Below are positions 34,715 through 43,708 of a stretch of DNA of 64,000 nucleotides, in pieces (positions within the stretch are counted from its first letter, which is position 1; every line of letters starts with the position of its first letter). The notes under the pieces were generated by a model that saw only the letters and a list, made by a program, of their open reading frames with translations, was not told where the DNA came from and made no database searches. A program made the position numbers and the translations under genes. Origin of the DNA: Actinocorallia populi (GTDB lineage Bacteria; Actinomycetota; Actinomycetes; Streptosporangiales; Streptosporangiaceae); NCBI RefSeq assembly GCF_002995495.1, contig NZ_PVZV01000007.1, positions 248,001 to 312,000 on the forward strand, given 5' to 3'.

Positions 34715-34749
34715 CTCCGTCTCCGCTCTCCTACCCAGCGGAGACGGAG
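34715..34749 (-). terminator. 12-bp perfect hairpin between the diiron gene and the Usp gene
   Basis: The arms CTCCGTCTCCGC and GCGGAGACGGAG (11-base loop) form a very stable stem in the transcript. It could end the upstream ferritin-like transcript. On the minus strand the 3' arm runs into GGAGGAGAG, the ribosome binding site of the Usp gene, so the stem could also hide that site. Confidence 0.65.
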
Positions 34750-34785
34750 GGCGACCCCTGCGGGGCCGCTCCCCCGACGGGCGGG

Positions 34786-35892
34786 TCAGGCGGAGGCGGC
34801 CTCGGCGATGACCGCGTCGACCTCCTCGCGGCGCGCCGCCTCCTCGGCCGCGAAGCGCTCGGCGTCGAGCCGGTCGGCGAGCTCCTCGTCCTGGGCCATC
34901 AGCGCCTCCAGGTCCCCCTTGGACATCTCCAGGACGCCCATGTCGGCGTAGGCGTTCTGGACGCGCTCGCTCCACAGGCCGATGTCCTTCACGCACGGGA
35001 CGATCCGGCTGAACAGCAGGCTCTGGAAGATCTTCATGTACTCCGACTCGCGGGCCAGGCGGCTCGCCTCGTCCCTGGGGATGCCGAAGTTCTCCCACAC
35101 CTCCAGGCCCTGGAAGCGGTCGCGCATGAGGTAGCAGCCCTCGATGACGAACTCCTCGCGCTCGCGGCGCTCGGTGTCGGTGAGTTCGCGGTAGTGGTCG
35201 CGCAGCGCGAGCCGGCCGAAGGCGACGTGGCGGGCCTCGTCCTGCATGACGTAGGTGAGCATCTGCTTGGGGAGCTCGGCCGTCGTCATGTCCCGCACGA
35301 GGCCGAAGGCCGCCAGGGCGAGGCCTTCGATGAGCACCTGCATGCCGAGGTAGGGCATGTCCCAGCGGCTGTCGGAGAGGGTGTCGTCGAGCAGCGACCG
35401 CAGGTTGTCGTTGATGGGGTAGACGAGTTCGAGCTTCTCGTGCAGGAACTTGCCGAACAGCTCGACGTGGCGGGCCTCGTCCATGGTCTGGGTGGCGGAG
35501 TAGAACTTGGCGTCGAGGTCCGGGACGGTCTCCACGATCCGGGCACCGGTGATCATCGCGCCCTGCTCGCCGTGCAGGAACTGGGAGAACTGCCAGGAGG
35601 TCAGGTGCAGCCGCAGCTCTCCCCGCTCCCTGTCGTTCATCTTCTCCCAGTAGGGGGTGCCGTAGATGGCGTTGGCCTGGTCGGGCAGGCCGAGCGGGTT
35701 GGCGGGGTCGACGTCAAGGCTCCAGTCGATGCGCTTGACGGCGTCCCACTGCTTGTCCTTGCCTTTCTGGTACAGATTGAGAAGCCTGTCACGGCCCTCG
35801 TCGTATTCCCAGGTGAATCGGCTGTCACCGGCCAGCGGCACGTTCCAGGTCTCCCGGGAAACGGGGGCGGTGTAAAGCTCGTGGGTCGACAC
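34786..35892 (-). CDS. Ferritin-like diiron oxygenase/oxidoreductase
   Basis: A 368-residue helical protein with a carboxylate-bridged diiron site. Ligands can be read in FLHGEQGAM (Glu, about residue 109), QTMDEARHVELF (ExxH), LIEGLALAAFG (Glu) and VMQDEARHVAFG (second ExxH). This two-repeat E...ExxH...E...ExxH layout is that of ribonucleotide-reductase R2-like/AurF-like oxygenases. The substrate is unknown; proteins of this type are annotated only as ferritin-like domain-containing. The C-terminal 60 residues are a charged helix. The start is GTG after GGGAG. A TetR gene faces it across two near-identical operators. Confidence 0.88.
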   Translation of the reverse strand: MSTHELYTAPVSRETWNVPLAGDSRFTWEYDEGRDRLLNLYQKGKDKQWDAVKRIDWSLDVDPANPLGLPDQANAIYGTPYWEKMNDRERGELRLHLTSWQFSQFLHGEQGAMITGARIVETVPDLDAKFYSATQTMDEARHVELFGKFLHEKLELVYPINDNLRSLLDDTLSDSRWDMPYLGMQVLIEGLALAAFGLVRDMTTAELPKQMLTYVMQDEARHVAFGRLALRDHYRELTDTERREREEFVIEGCYLMRDRFQGLEVWENFGIPRDEASRLARESEYMKIFQSLLFSRIVPCVKDIGLWSERVQNAYADMGVLEMSKGDLEALMAQDEELADRLDAERFAAEEAARREEVDAVIAEAASA

Positions 35893-35910
35893 GCTGTACT
35901 CCCGTCTGTG

Positions 35911-35943
35911 ACGTACAACGTACGTAGAACGTACGATGTACGT
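35911..35943. promoter_or_regulatory. Two TetR operators, ACGTAC-N3-GTACGT
   Basis: ACGTACAACGTACGT (35911-35925) and ACGTACGATGTACGT (35929-35943) are both perfect 6-3-6 palindromes with centres 18 bases apart, in the 83-base space between the diiron gene and the TetR gene. They are the obvious sites of that TetR. Confidence 0.88.
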
Positions 35944-35975
35944 AAAGTCGCACAGCGCTGGAAAGGTGTCAACGG

Positions 35976-36596
35976 TTGCTCAGCAAGGGGCGCATCATCG
36001 ACGCGGCGATCGCGCTGGTCGAACGGCACGGCGAGGACGCGCTGTCCATGCGGGCCGTCGCCGCGGAGCTGGACGTGGCGGTCATGTCCCTGTACAACCA
36101 CGTCCCCAGCAAGGCCGCGCTCCTGGACGGCATCGCCCACCGCGTGATGACCGGCCTGTACCTGGACGAGGACACCGGGGCCGACTGGAAGACCCAGGCC
36201 CGCACGCTCATCCGCGCCTTCCGCCGGGTGGCGCGCGACTACCCGGCCTGCATGAACCTCATCGTCACGCACAGCGTGGAGCTGCCGTTCGGCATCAGGC
36301 CGATCGAGCGGGCGCTGGTCATCGCCGACTCGGCCGGATTCGACGGGCCCACCTCGGTCCGGGTGATGCGCGCGATCATCGCCTACGCGCTGGGCGCCCA
36401 GCTGCGCGAGACCGACATGGTGAAGATGCTGGACTACCTGCCGGCCGACCCGGCGGCGGCCTTCGCCGAGCTCGACCCGGTGGAGTTCCCCCACGTGACC
36501 GCGCTGGCCAAGGAGCTCACCGCGCACGACCCCGAGACGGACTTCGAGTTCGGCCTCGAGCTGTTCATCAGCGCGCTCGACACGCTGCCGCGCTGA
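35976..36596 (+). CDS. TetR-family transcriptional regulator
   Basis: A 206-residue TetR. HTH: KGRIIDAAIALVERHGEDAL then RAVAAELDVAVMSLYNHVPS (residues 4-48). The C-terminal part matches the TetR_C type (DYPACMNLIVTHSVELPFGI, RVMRAIIAYALGAQLRETDM). The TTG start is preceded by GGAAAGG. Its operators are visible directly upstream, so it controls itself and the diiron oxygenase gene. The operator half-site resembles that of another TetR 3.5 kb away. Confidence 0.9.
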   Translation: MLSKGRIIDAAIALVERHGEDALSMRAVAAELDVAVMSLYNHVPSKAALLDGIAHRVMTGLYLDEDTGADWKTQARTLIRAFRRVARDYPACMNLIVTHSVELPFGIRPIERALVIADSAGFDGPTSVRVMRAIIAYALGAQLRETDMVKMLDYLPADPAAAFAELDPVEFPHVTALAKELTAHDPETDFEFGLELFISALDTLPR

Positions 36597-36601
36597 AACG
36601 T

Positions 36602-36689
36602 CCGGCGCGGACGGCGCCGGGAACGGCTCCGTGCGGGGATCCTCCACTCTCCCGCATGGAGCGGTCCACGAACGGGCCGTCCGCGCCGC
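36602..36689. ncRNA. Structured intergenic element: two-tier hairpin between convergent genes
   Basis: An outer stem pairs 36602-36614 (CCGGCGCGGACGG) with 36677-36689 (CCGTCCGCGCCGC) over 12 Watson-Crick pairs. Inside, 36627-36637 (CTCCGTGCGGG) pairs with 36651-36661 (CCCGCATGGAG) through 11 pairs including one G-U. It follows the TetR stop on the plus strand and the tiny ORF on the minus strand, so it may be a bidirectional terminator. The nested design over 88 bases is more than a terminator needs, so a structured RNA is possible. Confidence 0.45.
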
Positions 36690-36697
36690 GGGGGTTT

Positions 36698-36772
36698 TCA
36701 GCCGGAATGCTTGGCGCTGGCGGCCCCGCGCAGGCCCACCGTTCCCGGCCGGTGGATCAGGATCTTCTTCAT
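36698..36772 (-). CDS. 24-residue small ORF with a strong ribosome binding site (putative short peptide)
   Basis: An ATG placed eight bases after a perfect AGGAGG opens a 24-codon frame ending in TGA. The peptide starts MKKILIHRPGTVGL and ends with a small-residue-rich, Lys/His-containing tail (AASAKHSG). I do not recognise a named family. It has no cysteine, so it is not a classical lanthipeptide core. The basic N-terminus plus hydrophobic ILI is too short for a transmembrane helix or signal peptide. The unusually good ribosome binding site, its own upstream A+T-rich region and the structured element after the stop argue for real expression, possibly as a short regulatory or precursor peptide. 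Confidence 0.45.
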   Translation of the reverse strand: MKKILIHRPGTVGLRGAASAKHSG

Positions 36773-36956
36773 GGGGGGTTCCTCCTGGAGAATGACAACC
36801 CGGACGGGAGCTAACAATTCCATGCTTTCCACCTGAAGTGCGACTTCTGTTTCAAAAGGTGAGACAAATAACCCCGGGGACCGACCGCCGATGCACCTGC
36901 TCGCCCATCGCGATCTCCATTGAAACGGATATCTATCCCAGATAAGGATGTATGTC
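36773..36956. promoter_or_regulatory. Divergent promoter region between the small ORF and the epimerase gene
   Basis: A relatively A+T-rich stretch without another gene. It contains a perfect 13-base palindrome GAAGTGCGACTTC (36835-36847), a possible operator. It presumably drives both the minus-strand small ORF and the plus-strand epimerase. Confidence 0.4.
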
Positions 36957-37931
36957 ATGAAAGTCCTAATTCTTGGCGGCACCCGGTTCGTCGGAACGAT
37001 CGCGGCGCAGGAGGCCGTCTCCCGCGGCCACCACGTCACGGTGTTCAACCGCGGCACCCGTCCCGCGCCCGCCGGAACGGCCATGCTGACCGGCGACCGG
37101 CTCGGTGGTCTGGACGCGCTGCGCACCGGCTCCTGGGACCTGGTGATCGACACCTGGAAGGGCGCGCCCCGCGCCGTGCGGGAGACGGCCCGCCTGCTGG
37201 CCGGACGGGCCGGCCACTACACCTACGTCTCGTCCCGGTCCGTCTACGCCCAGCCCGCGCCGCCCGGAGGCGACGAGAGCGGCCCGCTGGTCGAGGGCGC
37301 CGCCCCCGACGCCGGAGACGTGCCCTATCCGCAGGCCAAGCTCGGCGGGGAGATGGCCGTGGCCGAGTCCTTCGGCGACCGCGCGCTGTTCGCCCGCGCG
37401 GGGCTCGTCCTCGGCCCGTACGAGAACGTCGGCCGCCTCCCCTGGTGGCTGGACCGGGTCTCCCGGGGCGGCACGATCCCCGCACCGGGCCCCGCCGACC
37501 TGCCCCTGCAGTTCATCGACGCCCGCGACCTCGCCCGTTTCCTGCTGGACCACCCCGCCACCGGAGGCGCCTTCGACCTGATCGGTCCGCCCGGCCACAC
37601 CACGATGCGCGGCCTGCTGGAGGCCTGCGCCGCGGCGACCGGCACCGCCCCCGACCTCCGCTGGCTCTCCCCCGAACAGGTGGAGGCCGCGGGCGTGGAG
37701 CCGTGGTCGGACCTGCCGGTCTGGCTGCCGCCGGGCGAACTCCACGACACCATGCACTCCGGCGACCCCGCCAAGGCCCTCGCCCGCGGCCTGGTCTGCC
37801 GCCCGGCCGCCGAGACCGTCGCCGGCACCTGGGCCTGGATGCGCTCCTCCGGCTGGAGCGCCCCCGACACCGTCTTCGGCCGGAAGGTGGGGCTTTCCCC
37901 CGAGCAGGAGAAGGCCCTGCTCGCCGCCTAG
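36957..37931 (+). CDS. NAD(P)-dependent epimerase/dehydratase-like (extended SDR)
   Basis: A 324-residue extended/atypical SDR. It begins MKVLILGGTRFVGTIAAQEA with the GGTRFVG nucleotide-binding loop, followed by HVTVFNRGTRP (dinucleotide-specificity strand). SSRSVYAQPAPPGG and YPQAKLGGEM lie where the active-site Tyr/Lys would be. The YxxxK motif is replaced by YPQAK, which still places Tyr and Lys four apart. Such proteins are usually labelled reductase or epimerase; substrate unknown. The second ATG is chosen because AAGG lies at proper distance; the first ATG three codons earlier has none. It overlaps the convergent ychJ by four bases. Confidence 0.85.
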   Translation: MKVLILGGTRFVGTIAAQEAVSRGHHVTVFNRGTRPAPAGTAMLTGDRLGGLDALRTGSWDLVIDTWKGAPRAVRETARLLAGRAGHYTYVSSRSVYAQPAPPGGDESGPLVEGAAPDAGDVPYPQAKLGGEMAVAESFGDRALFARAGLVLGPYENVGRLPWWLDRVSRGGTIPAPGPADLPLQFIDARDLARFLLDHPATGGAFDLIGPPGHTTMRGLLEACAAATGTAPDLRWLSPEQVEAAGVEPWSDLPVWLPPGELHDTMHSGDPAKALARGLVCRPAAETVAGTWAWMRSSGWSAPDTVFGRKVGLSPEQEKALLAA

Positions 37932-38302
37932 ACGGTGCCCACGTAGACCCAGTCCCCCTCGACGCGGACGAACTTGCTGTTCTCCTCCATCCGCCCCCGC
38001 CGTCCCCGTTCCACGTAGTGGGCGCGGAACCGCACGGTGCCCTCGGTGTCGAAGGGGCCGCCCCTGGCGGTCTCCAGCACCTCCAGGCCCGTCCATCTGG
38101 TCCGCCGGTCGACCCCCGTGCCGGCGGGCCGGGTGGCGGGGTGCCACGTGCGCCGCAGGTAGTCCGAGTCGCCCACGCTGAAAGCGCTGTACCGCGAACG
38201 CATCAGCGCCTCGGCCGTGGGCGCGCTGCTCTCCCCTGCGTGGAACCGACCGCAACACCGCTCGTAGGGCTCGGAAAGCCCGCACGGACACTTCGAAGAC
38301 AT
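37928..38302 (-). CDS. ychJ: YchJ-family protein with SEC-C-like zinc motif (UPF0225)
   Basis: A 124-residue protein. The N-terminus CPCGLSEPYERCCGRFHAGE carries the SEC-C zinc motif CxC...CC. EALMRSRYSAFSVGDSDYLR, TWHPATRP and FRAHYVERGRRGRMEENSKF are family landmarks. It has an NTF2-like fold and no defined function; SEC-C zinc domains bind nucleic acids or ribosome-linked partners in other proteins. Confidence 0.92.
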   Translation of the reverse strand: MSSKCPCGLSEPYERCCGRFHAGESSAPTAEALMRSRYSAFSVGDSDYLRRTWHPATRPAGTGVDRRTRWTGLEVLETARGGPFDTEGTVRFRAHYVERGRRGRMEENSKFVRVEGDWVYVGTV

Positions 38303-38372
38303 TCCCTCATTCTCCCTTCTCCCGGCCGCCGCGCCATCGGGGCCCGGTGGCGGCCGTGCCGCGCCCTTCCCG

Positions 38373-38753
38373 TCAGGGTCCGGTCTCGGCTCCCTCGACC
38401 TTGTAGCCGGGAATGGACGGCCAGCGGACGGTGAGGACGACCGACTCCTCCTCCGCGTACCAGGAGTGGTCGACGCCCCGGCCCCAGACGACGTAGTCGC
38501 CCTGCTTGCTCAGCACCACGTCGCGGCCGGGGAACTCCATGCGGAACCGGCCGCTGATGAGGACCAGGAGGGCGGTGCGGTGTTCGCCGTGCACCCATGC
38601 GGCGCGCGTGTCGCCGGGCGGGTGCACGCCCCACTTGATCTCGACGTCGGTGCTGTGCCGGGCGTCTCCCTCGGGCATGAAGTGCCCCAGGAGCCAGCCG
38701 CGCTCCTCGGGCGCGTCGATGTTGGCGTTGCCCACGTAGATGTCGTCTGTCAC
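38373..38753 (-). CDS. Small cupin-domain protein
   Basis: A 126-residue single cupin. GDTRAAWVHGEHRTALLVLI and RMEFPGRDVVLSKQGDYVVW contain the two cupin motifs (GxxxxxHxH-like and GxxxxxPxG-like, partly degenerate), then GVDHSWYAEEESVVLTVRWP. One or two His ligands remain, so metal binding is uncertain. The GTG start gives MTDDIYVGNANIDAPEERGW; no substrate is suggested by the neighbourhood. Confidence 0.75.
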   Translation of the reverse strand: MTDDIYVGNANIDAPEERGWLLGHFMPEGDARHSTDVEIKWGVHPPGDTRAAWVHGEHRTALLVLISGRFRMEFPGRDVVLSKQGDYVVWGRGVDHSWYAEEESVVLTVRWPSIPGYKVEGAETGP

Positions 38754-38812
38754 GGCCAGCGAGACTAACCGAGATCGCCGGTGGACCGTTCGACGGCGAC
38801 GGGCGCCGCCGG

Positions 38813-39529
38813 TCAGATGCCGAGGCGGGCGGCGATGCCCTCCAGCAGGCAGTCGAGGCCGTGGGCGAAGCGCCATTCGGCGTCGTCCTTGCGCGTGGCC
38901 GTCCTGAGGTACTTCTCGAAGGCGGGGTAGCGGCCGGTGCCCGTGAGCCAGACCATCGTCGGGGCGAGCTCGGAGCGCAGCCCGTCGCCACCGGCCAGCC
39001 CCTCGTCGTCGATCAGCTCGGTGACGGCGGTCTCGTAGCCCGTCGCGCCCTCCACATAGGCGTCGACGGCCCTGAACACGCTCATCATCGTGTCGGCGTC
39101 CATGTCGTGGCCGTCCAGCACGGCGAGCGCCTGCTCGGCGACGGCCATCCGGTTCGGCGTGAGCGCCAGCTTGGCCCGCAGGGGCAGCCGGCCGAGCCAG
39201 GGGTGCGCCAGCGTCAGCTCCCGGGTGCGGAAGGCCAGGTCCCGGAGCGCCTCGCGCCAGCCGAGACCGTCCGGCGTCCACGGCTCGGCGTAGACGTGAT
39301 CGACCATCAGGTCCAGGAGGTCGTCCTTGCCGGACAGGTAGCGGTAGGGCGCCATGGGGGCGACACCCAGCTCGGCGGCCAGCCGGCGCATGGTGACGGC
39401 CTCCAGCCCCTCCGCGTCGGCGAGCGCGACCGCGGTCGAGGCGATGCGCTCGGGGGACAGCGTCTGACGCGGCGCGGGCGCGGGACGCTCCAGCCGCTCC
39501 CACAGTGACCCCGGTTTCTCCGTACCCAT
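38813..39529 (-). CDS. TetR-family transcriptional regulator of an FMN-reductase/MFS operon
   Basis: A 238-residue TetR. HTH: LSPERIASTAVALADAEGLE then RRLAAELGVAPMAPYRYLSG. TetR_C-type ligand domain with LDGHDMDADTMMSVFRAVDA. I start at MGTEKPGSLW; an upstream frame extension of 11 codons would run through the operator. It faces the FMN reductase-MFS operon across a perfect inverted repeat, the typical layout of a drug-responsive repressor with its efflux pump. Confidence 0.9.
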   Translation of the reverse strand: MGTEKPGSLWERLERPAPAPRQTLSPERIASTAVALADAEGLEAVTMRRLAAELGVAPMAPYRYLSGKDDLLDLMVDHVYAEPWTPDGLGWREALRDLAFRTRELTLAHPWLGRLPLRAKLALTPNRMAVAEQALAVLDGHDMDADTMMSVFRAVDAYVEGATGYETAVTELIDDEGLAGGDGLRSELAPTMVWLTGTGRYPAFEKYLRTATRKDDAEWRFAHGLDCLLEGIAARLGI

Positions 39530-39551
39530 GAGTACAACGTATCCCAAGTAG

Positions 39552-39579
39552 ACAACGTACATAGCGATGTGTACGTTGT
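39552..39579. promoter_or_regulatory. TetR operator with perfect 10-base arms
   Basis: ACAACGTACA (39552-39561) and TGTACGTTGT (39570-39579) are perfectly inverted around TAGCGATG. Additional half-sites TACAACGTA (39533-39541) and TACGACGTACA flank it. It lies between the divergent TetR and FMN reductase genes. The CAACGTAC core also occurs in the operators at 35.9 kb. Confidence 0.85.
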
Positions 39580-39617
39580 ATCTCGATCAATACGACGTAC
39601 ACACCCAGGGGACGGCC

Positions 39618-41751
<2,134 letters not shown>

Positions 41752-41760
41752 GGACGAGCC

Positions 41761-41886
41761 CGCCAGCGCGTGTACAGCCACGGGCAGGACGCCGCCAGAC
41801 GGACGTCCGTCAGTGGAACGTCCAACGCGCGCCAGCGCGTGTACAGCCACGGGCAGGACGCCGCCAGGCGGACGTCCGTCAGTGGA
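41761..41886. repeat. 57-bp tandem duplication in the MFS/glutaminase 3'-3' junction
   Basis: Copies at 41761-41817 and 41830-41886 differ at one position (A41799 versus G41868). The 12-base spacer makes the unit length 69 bases. Each copy contains an inverted segment around GGACGTCC; in copy 1 it is the perfect palindrome GACGGACGTCCGTC (41798-41811). Copy 2 overlaps the stop codon of the glutaminase gene. A duplicated terminator hairpin between convergent genes is the simplest reading. Confidence 0.9.
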
Positions 41887-43708
41887 TGAGGGCGTGGTTC
41901 TCGGCGTCGGTGCGGCGGAGGCGGGCGGCGATGGCGTTGGCGATGGACCAGCGCAGCGCGTCGGCCAGGCGCGGGGAGTCGCGTTCCAGCCGGGCCAGTT
42001 CCCGGGTGGTGAGCACCAGGCAGGAGGTGGGGCATTCGGCGACGATGCGGTGGGTGTGCTCGGCGTCGTCGATCAGGGCCAGGCGGCCCACGGCGGTGCC
42101 GGGGCCCATGGAGGTCTCGCGGACGGGGCGAGGCGGGGTGCCCACCATGATCTGCCGGGCCAGGCCGCCGGAGATGATGAAGCACAGTGCGGCGACGTCC
42201 TCCAGGAGGCGCTCGCCGGGGGCGTACTCGCGCGGCTCCAGGTAGGCCTCCAGGGCGGTGACCAGGAACGGGTCGAGGCTGCGCAGCAGGTCCTGTTCGG
42301 CCAGCGGAACGGTCATGCGGGAGGCGCCCGCGGACTCCAGCAGGGCGTCCTCGCACCACTCCAGCGCGGCGTCCCTGGTCTCGGAGATGACCGCGGAGGG
42401 GACGGTGACGCCCTTCTCCGTGTCGACGACGACCGTGGTGATGCCGCGTTCCTTCAGTTTGGCGGCCAGGCCCTCCATGAGGGTCTCGGCGACCGAGGCG
42501 ACCCGCCCGGCGCGTTTGAGGTCCAGGACGACCCAGCGGACGGAGCCGGTGTCCTCGCTGATGGTGCGCACGACCGCCTCGGCGCTGCTGAACGCCAGGT
42601 CGCCGCGGAGCACGTAGACGCGGATGGCGCCGCCGAGGCGGGCCAGGGCGGTGCGTTCGTCGTGGGCGCGGACCCGGGAGGAGTGCGCGGTGTCGCCGCG
42701 CAGGGTGCGGTGGAAGACCGGTCCGGAACGTTCGGCGGGGCGCATCAGGTGCAGCCCGAACCGCTGGGACAGCTCCTCGCAGGCCGCGACGCCGCGCACG
42801 CTGTTGCCGCGTGAGTCCAGGCGGGGGCTGAAGAGGCCGAGCCCGAGCTGGGAGGGCAGCGCGGCGATGAGCCCGCCGGACACGCCGCTCTTGGCGGGCA
42901 GCCCGGCGCGGACCAGCCACTCGCCCGCGTAGTCGTAGGTGCCGCAGGTGGCCATGACGGTCAGCGCGTTGGCCGCCGCCTCCACCGACACGACGGTCTC
43001 GCCGGTCAGCGGGTTGATGCCGCCTCCGGCGAGGGTGGCGGTCATGACGGCGAGGTCGCTGGTGGTCACCAGCGCCGCGCACTGCTCGAAGTACAGCCGC
43101 AGCGACTCCTCGACGTCGCAGGTGAGGGTGCCCGCGCCGTGCATGAGGTAGGCCAGGGCGCGGTTGCGGTCGCCGGTGGCCGCCTCGGAGTCCATCACCT
43201 TGCGGTCGACGGCCAGTTCGCGTCCGGCGAAGGCCGACAGGCCCGTCAGGATGCGCTCCCGGCGCTCCTCGAAGGTGTCGCCGCCGACGAGGGTGGAGGT
43301 GACGATGGCGCCGGAGTTGACCATGGGGTTGTAGGGACGGCCGGTGTAGGGCTCGAGGCGGACGGCGTTGAAGGCGTCTCCGGTGGGCTCGACGCCGACC
43401 TGCTTGAGCACGTCGGGCAGGCCGCGGTCCTGCAGGGCCAGGGCGTAGACGAACGGCTTGGACACCGACTGGATCGTGAACGGCACCCGGCTGTCGCCCG
43501 CCTCGTAGACGGTCCCGTCGAGGGTGGCGACGGCGAGCCCGAACCATTCGGGGTCGGCCTTGCCCAGCTCCGGGATGTAGGTGGCGACCTCACCGGCGCG
43601 CTGCTCGATGAGACGGGCGTGCAGGTCGTCCAGGAGGTCCTGGATCGGGCTGACAAATGGCGCGTTCACTCCCACAGGGTAACGAGAAGGCTCACTCCCG
43701 GAGATCAC
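41879..43708 (-). CDS. glsA: Glutaminase fused to STAS and cyclic-nucleotide-binding domains
   Basis: A 609-residue three-part protein. Residues about 15-325 are a GlsA glutaminase with the serine-hydrolase-like Ser-x-x-Lys in FTIQSVSKPFVYALALQ, MVNSGAIVTSTLV, and SGVSGGLIAALPSQLGLGLF. It turns glutamine into glutamate and ammonia. Residues about 355-465 resemble a STAS domain (VYVLRGDLAFSSAEAVVRTI, WVVLDLKRAG). Residues about 480-605 are a cNMP-binding domain (YAPGERLLEDVAALCFIISG, GTAVGRLALIDDAEHT). The fusion suggests regulation by a bound nucleotide, as in SLC26-linked STAS systems. The GTG start overlaps the TetR gene by 17 bases; a GTG 13 codons later (43669) is possible. Confidence 0.92.
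   Translation of the reverse strand: MISGSEPSRYPVGVNAPFVSPIQDLLDDLHARLIEQRAGEVATYIPELGKADPEWFGLAVATLDGTVYEAGDSRVPFTIQSVSKPFVYALALQDRGLPDVLKQVGVEPTGDAFNAVRLEPYTGRPYNPMVNSGAIVTSTLVGGDTFEERRERILTGLSAFAGRELAVDRKVMDSEAATGDRNRALAYLMHGAGTLTCDVEESLRLYFEQCAALVTTSDLAVMTATLAGGGINPLTGETVVSVEAAANALTVMATCGTYDYAGEWLVRAGLPAKSGVSGGLIAALPSQLGLGLFSPRLDSRGNSVRGVAACEELSQRFGLHLMRPAERSGPVFHRTLRGDTAHSSRVRAHDERTALARLGGAIRVYVLRGDLAFSSAEAVVRTISEDTGSVRWVVLDLKRAGRVASVAETLMEGLAAKLKERGITTVVVDTEKGVTVPSAVISETRDAALEWCEDALLESAGASRMTVPLAEQDLLRSLDPFLVTALEAYLEPREYAPGERLLEDVAALCFIISGGLARQIMVGTPPRPVRETSMGPGTAVGRLALIDDAEHTHRIVAECPTSCLVLTTRELARLERDSPRLADALRWSIANAIAARLRRTDAENHALIH

Noticed and set aside
35893-39617. A RiPP or secondary-metabolite gene cluster around the small ORF
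   Set aside because: The small peptide lacks cysteine. The neighbours (TetR, diiron protein, epimerase, YchJ, cupin) include no recognisable maturase, protease or exporter dedicated to peptides. The neighbouring pump belongs to a separate TetR-controlled operon.
41761-41886. A CRISPR array or attachment site
   Set aside because: Only two copies with a 12-base spacer and no cas or integrase genes nearby. The direct repeat is too long and the spacer too short for CRISPR.
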